Assembly: GCF_020829685.1 (NCBI RefSeq)
Contig: NZ_JAIVFR010000464.1
Location: forward strand, 1 to 5,724
Length of the DNA stretch: 5,724 bases
Direction of reading: 5' to 3'
Source: Nostoc sp. CHAB 5715
GTDB taxonomy: Bacteria > Cyanobacteriota > Cyanobacteriia > Cyanobacteriales > Nostocaceae
The notes under the pieces are model-generated. The model was not told the origin of the DNA. It searched no databases and was given only the letters and a program-made list of their open reading frames with translations. Shown one piece after another: positions 4,733 to 5,724 of the stretch. Made by a program: the position numbers and the translations under genes. Every line of letters begins with the position of its first letter. Position 1 is the stretch's first letter.

Positions 4733-4762
4733 TGGTGAGGGGTTCAATTCCCCTCGGCTCTA
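4733..4762 (+). other. 3' fragment of a tRNA or tmRNA (T-arm plus acceptor strand), possible att site
   Basis: AGGGG (4738-4742), the 7-nt loop TTCAATT (4743-4749) and CCCCT (4750-4754) make a textbook T-arm with the GGTTCAATTCC box, followed by a 7-nt acceptor strand CGGCTCT and discriminator A at 4762. CCA is not encoded. The matching 5' acceptor AGAGCCG and D- and anticodon arms are absent upstream, where the end of the 179-aa gene lies. The CGGCTC acceptor strand also suits a tmRNA 3' end, from memory of the family. Integrases commonly recombine into tRNA and tmRNA 3' ends, so this may be an attachment-site scar. A chance hairpin is less likely but possible. Confidence 0.5.
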
Positions 4763-4802
4763 TGGGGATGGCCCCCGTACTACCACACAACCATAAAAAC
4801 CT

Positions 4803-5468
4803 ATGGATATTCGGAAATCTAACCCATCAAAGGACAAAACCCAGGCCGACAAGCAGGCCACCAAGGCTAAATTCAAAGGCAGCACCGTGCAACAAGCCTC
4901 GGCCGCCGTCATGCTACCACCCACGGTAGCCGCTAAACTATCCCATCTTTCAACGGCTTACGGGTTGCCCCTTGACCTGGGAAAGGTAGCCCTCAACGAT
5001 GTTACCCCTGAAACCATCAACGCTACCCGTAAGATTGTCGAAATGCTGGATCAAAACAGCAAACTTTTACCGGAGTTAATGAAACTCGCCGCTAAACTGT
5101 TCAAAGCCGAAATCAAACTAGCGGAGTTTCATAAAAACCTGACCAAAGCCGCTTTGAAGCATCAGGAAAAGATTGACAAGGAAACCGCTGAAATTTTTCT
5201 GGCAATGGCTGGCTATAAGGCGAAAGCATCAAAGTTAGAACACCGCACCAACACTAGAAACCAGTTAATAGACAAGCGATCGCAAGCTTACGAGCAGTAT
5301 TATCAAACCTCGGTGTTTGGCAATGAAGCGCGGGTTATTGATGCAGAATTTCAGGTTTTGGCTTCCAACAATAAAATTCTGAGCGAATCAAAAACCAAGC
5401 GGGTTGCTTTCAATAAGGAGCGTCGCCAGCAGCTACAATCTTACGTCGATAAGGCTTTTGCTCACTAA
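4803..5468 (+). CDS. 221-aa Lys/Ala-rich coiled-coil protein of unknown function
   Basis: I do not recognise this protein. Residues 1-30 are polar and lysine-rich, probably disordered. Residues 36-75 form a small predicted fold (VMLPPTVAAKLSHLSTAYGL). From 70 to about 215 it is nearly all helix, with heptad-like stretches such as LPELMKLAAKLFKAEIKLAE (89-108) and KHQEKIDKETAEIF (119-132), consistent with a long coiled coil or helical bundle. The net charge is basic; there is no signal peptide or membrane span. No Shine-Dalgarno sequence precedes the ATG; an upstream out-of-frame ORF is a shadow. It lies 78 nt after the 179-aa gene, across the tRNA-like fragment, and is probably the last gene of the same transcript. 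A structural or DNA-organising role is a guess. Confidence 0.78.
   Translation: MDIRKSNPSKDKTQADKQATKAKFKGSTVQQASAAVMLPPTVAAKLSHLSTAYGLPLDLGKVALNDVTPETINATRKIVEMLDQNSKLLPELMKLAAKLFKAEIKLAEFHKNLTKAALKHQEKIDKETAEIFLAMAGYKAKASKLEHRTNTRNQLIDKRSQAYEQYYQTSVFGNEARVIDAEFQVLASNNKILSESKTKRVAFNKERRQQLQSYVDKAFAH
5276..5283. repeat. HIP1 core octamer
   Basis: GCGATCGC within the coiled-coil gene, encoding part of Lys-Arg-Ser-Gln (KRSQ). It supports a cyanobacterial host. Confidence 0.85.
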
Positions 5469-5480
5469 TTATCCATCGCT

Positions 5481-5516
5481 GAATCCAGGCTTCTTAGCTT
5501 GGATTCCTTTCCTCTT
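5481..5516 (+). terminator. Rho-independent terminator of the plus-strand set
   Basis: GAATCCAGGC (5481-5490) pairs with GCTTGGATTC (5497-5506), a 10-bp stem with one G-U pair and the 6-nt loop TTCTTA. A pyrimidine-rich tract, CTTTCCTCTT, follows. It starts 12 nt after the TAA of the coiled-coil gene, the expected place. Confidence 0.65.
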
Positions 5517-5656
5517 GAACAGTTTACGCCATCCGAAACACCGTGTTGAGACATCTTAAGAACGCGACCGAATTAATGTTGTATGCAGGGCTTTCGTGCA
5601 GTGCTGCTTTTCTCCGCGGCTCTTCGTGATCCTGGCACACGGCATATCCGCAGGCC

Positions 5657-5720
5657 CTTTGAGATCTTTGAGCCCTTTGAGTTCGTTTTGAATCTTCTCC
5701 GCTCTTCTCCGCCTCTCTGC
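5657..5720. repeat. Short tandem repeats, STRR-like
   Basis: CTTTGAG occurs three times with an exact 9-nt period (5657, 5666, 5675). Then the 10-mer TCTTCTCCGC is directly duplicated (5693-5702, 5703-5712), followed by CTCTCTGCG. On the other strand these read as GCGGAGAAGA-like units, in the style of the short tandemly repeated repetitive sequences of filamentous cyanobacteria. The array may continue past the window. The 140 nt between this and the terminator show no gene. Confidence 0.55.
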
Positions 5721-5724
5721 GATC

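Noticed and set aside
4688..4762. Complete tRNA gene ending at 4762
   Set aside because: Only the T-arm and 3' acceptor strand fit. No 5-bp anticodon stem with 7-nt loop, no D-arm and no AGAGCCG 5' strand are found upstream.
4735..4929. 64-codon plus-strand ORF, and ORFs at 4130-4405 and 4247-4438
   Set aside because: They overlap better-supported genes in other frames, lack ribosome binding sites and have Pro/Arg/Ser-biased composition typical of shadows.
5657..5720. CRISPR array
   Set aside because: The units are 7-10 nt with spacers of 2 nt or less, far from the repeat and spacer lengths of CRISPR arrays, and no cas gene is present.

Overview
The window looks like part of a cyanobacterial accessory replicon, probably a plasmid. 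The cyanobacterial signature is the HIP1 octamer GCGATCGC, present twice: once inside the full GGCGATCGCC palindrome at 3005-3014 and once at 5276-5283. The right edge also carries short tandem G/A-rich (C/T-rich on this strand) repeats of a style common in cyanobacterial intergenic DNA. The plasmid guess rests on the small uncharacterised proteins, a stand-alone CopG-like ribbon-helix-helix gene, a GGARPGAGRK-type protein, many operator-like repeats and the lack of any housekeeping gene. No replication initiator, relaxase, partition ATPase, transposase or integrase is visible, so the replicon type cannot be named.

Left part (1-2227), mostly minus strand. A Ser/Pro/Gln-rich protein of unknown function ends at 41 and most likely starts at 892. 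Just upstream of it, on the plus strand, is the most interesting object in the window: a gene-free stretch that folds into an ornate RNA closed by a perfect 10-bp stem (919-928 with 1196-1205). Its size, long-range stems and phrases such as GTAACGATAGGT and GTCAGCC look to me like the HEARO/omega-RNA family, the guide RNAs of IscB/IsrB nucleases. No IscB or IsrB gene is present, so it would be a stand-alone guide RNA next to 16 nt of host sequence that could serve as guide. A hairpin framed by a 10-bp inverted repeat follows (1248-1347). Next come two abutting minus-strand genes, a membrane-anchored 145-aa protein and a 137-aa helical protein, with a structured leader in front.

Middle part (2228-3868), regulatory and gene-poor. 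A good sigma70-type promoter and strong Shine-Dalgarno sequence drive a doubtful 84-codon ORF that is full of hairpins. A 100-aa GGARPGAGRK protein reads the other way. About 580 bases without a gene follow, with AT-rich tracts, nested stems, direct repeats and inverted repeats. This is the best place to look for an origin. A 54-aa CopG/Arc-type repressor (3532-3696) sits at its edge, with inverted and direct repeats in front that are plausible operators.

Right part (3869-5468), plus strand. Three genes follow a TATAAT box: a 116-aa HTH protein, a 179-aa protein overlapping it by 35 nt with its own Shine-Dalgarno sequence, and a 221-aa Lys/Ala-rich coiled-coil protein. Between the second and third genes lies a tRNA- or tmRNA-type T-arm plus 3' acceptor strand with no 5' half, possibly an old attachment site. 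A rho-independent terminator closes the set at 5481-5516. The small regulators and coiled-coil protein suggest a replicon-maintenance module, but the sequence does not prove a function.
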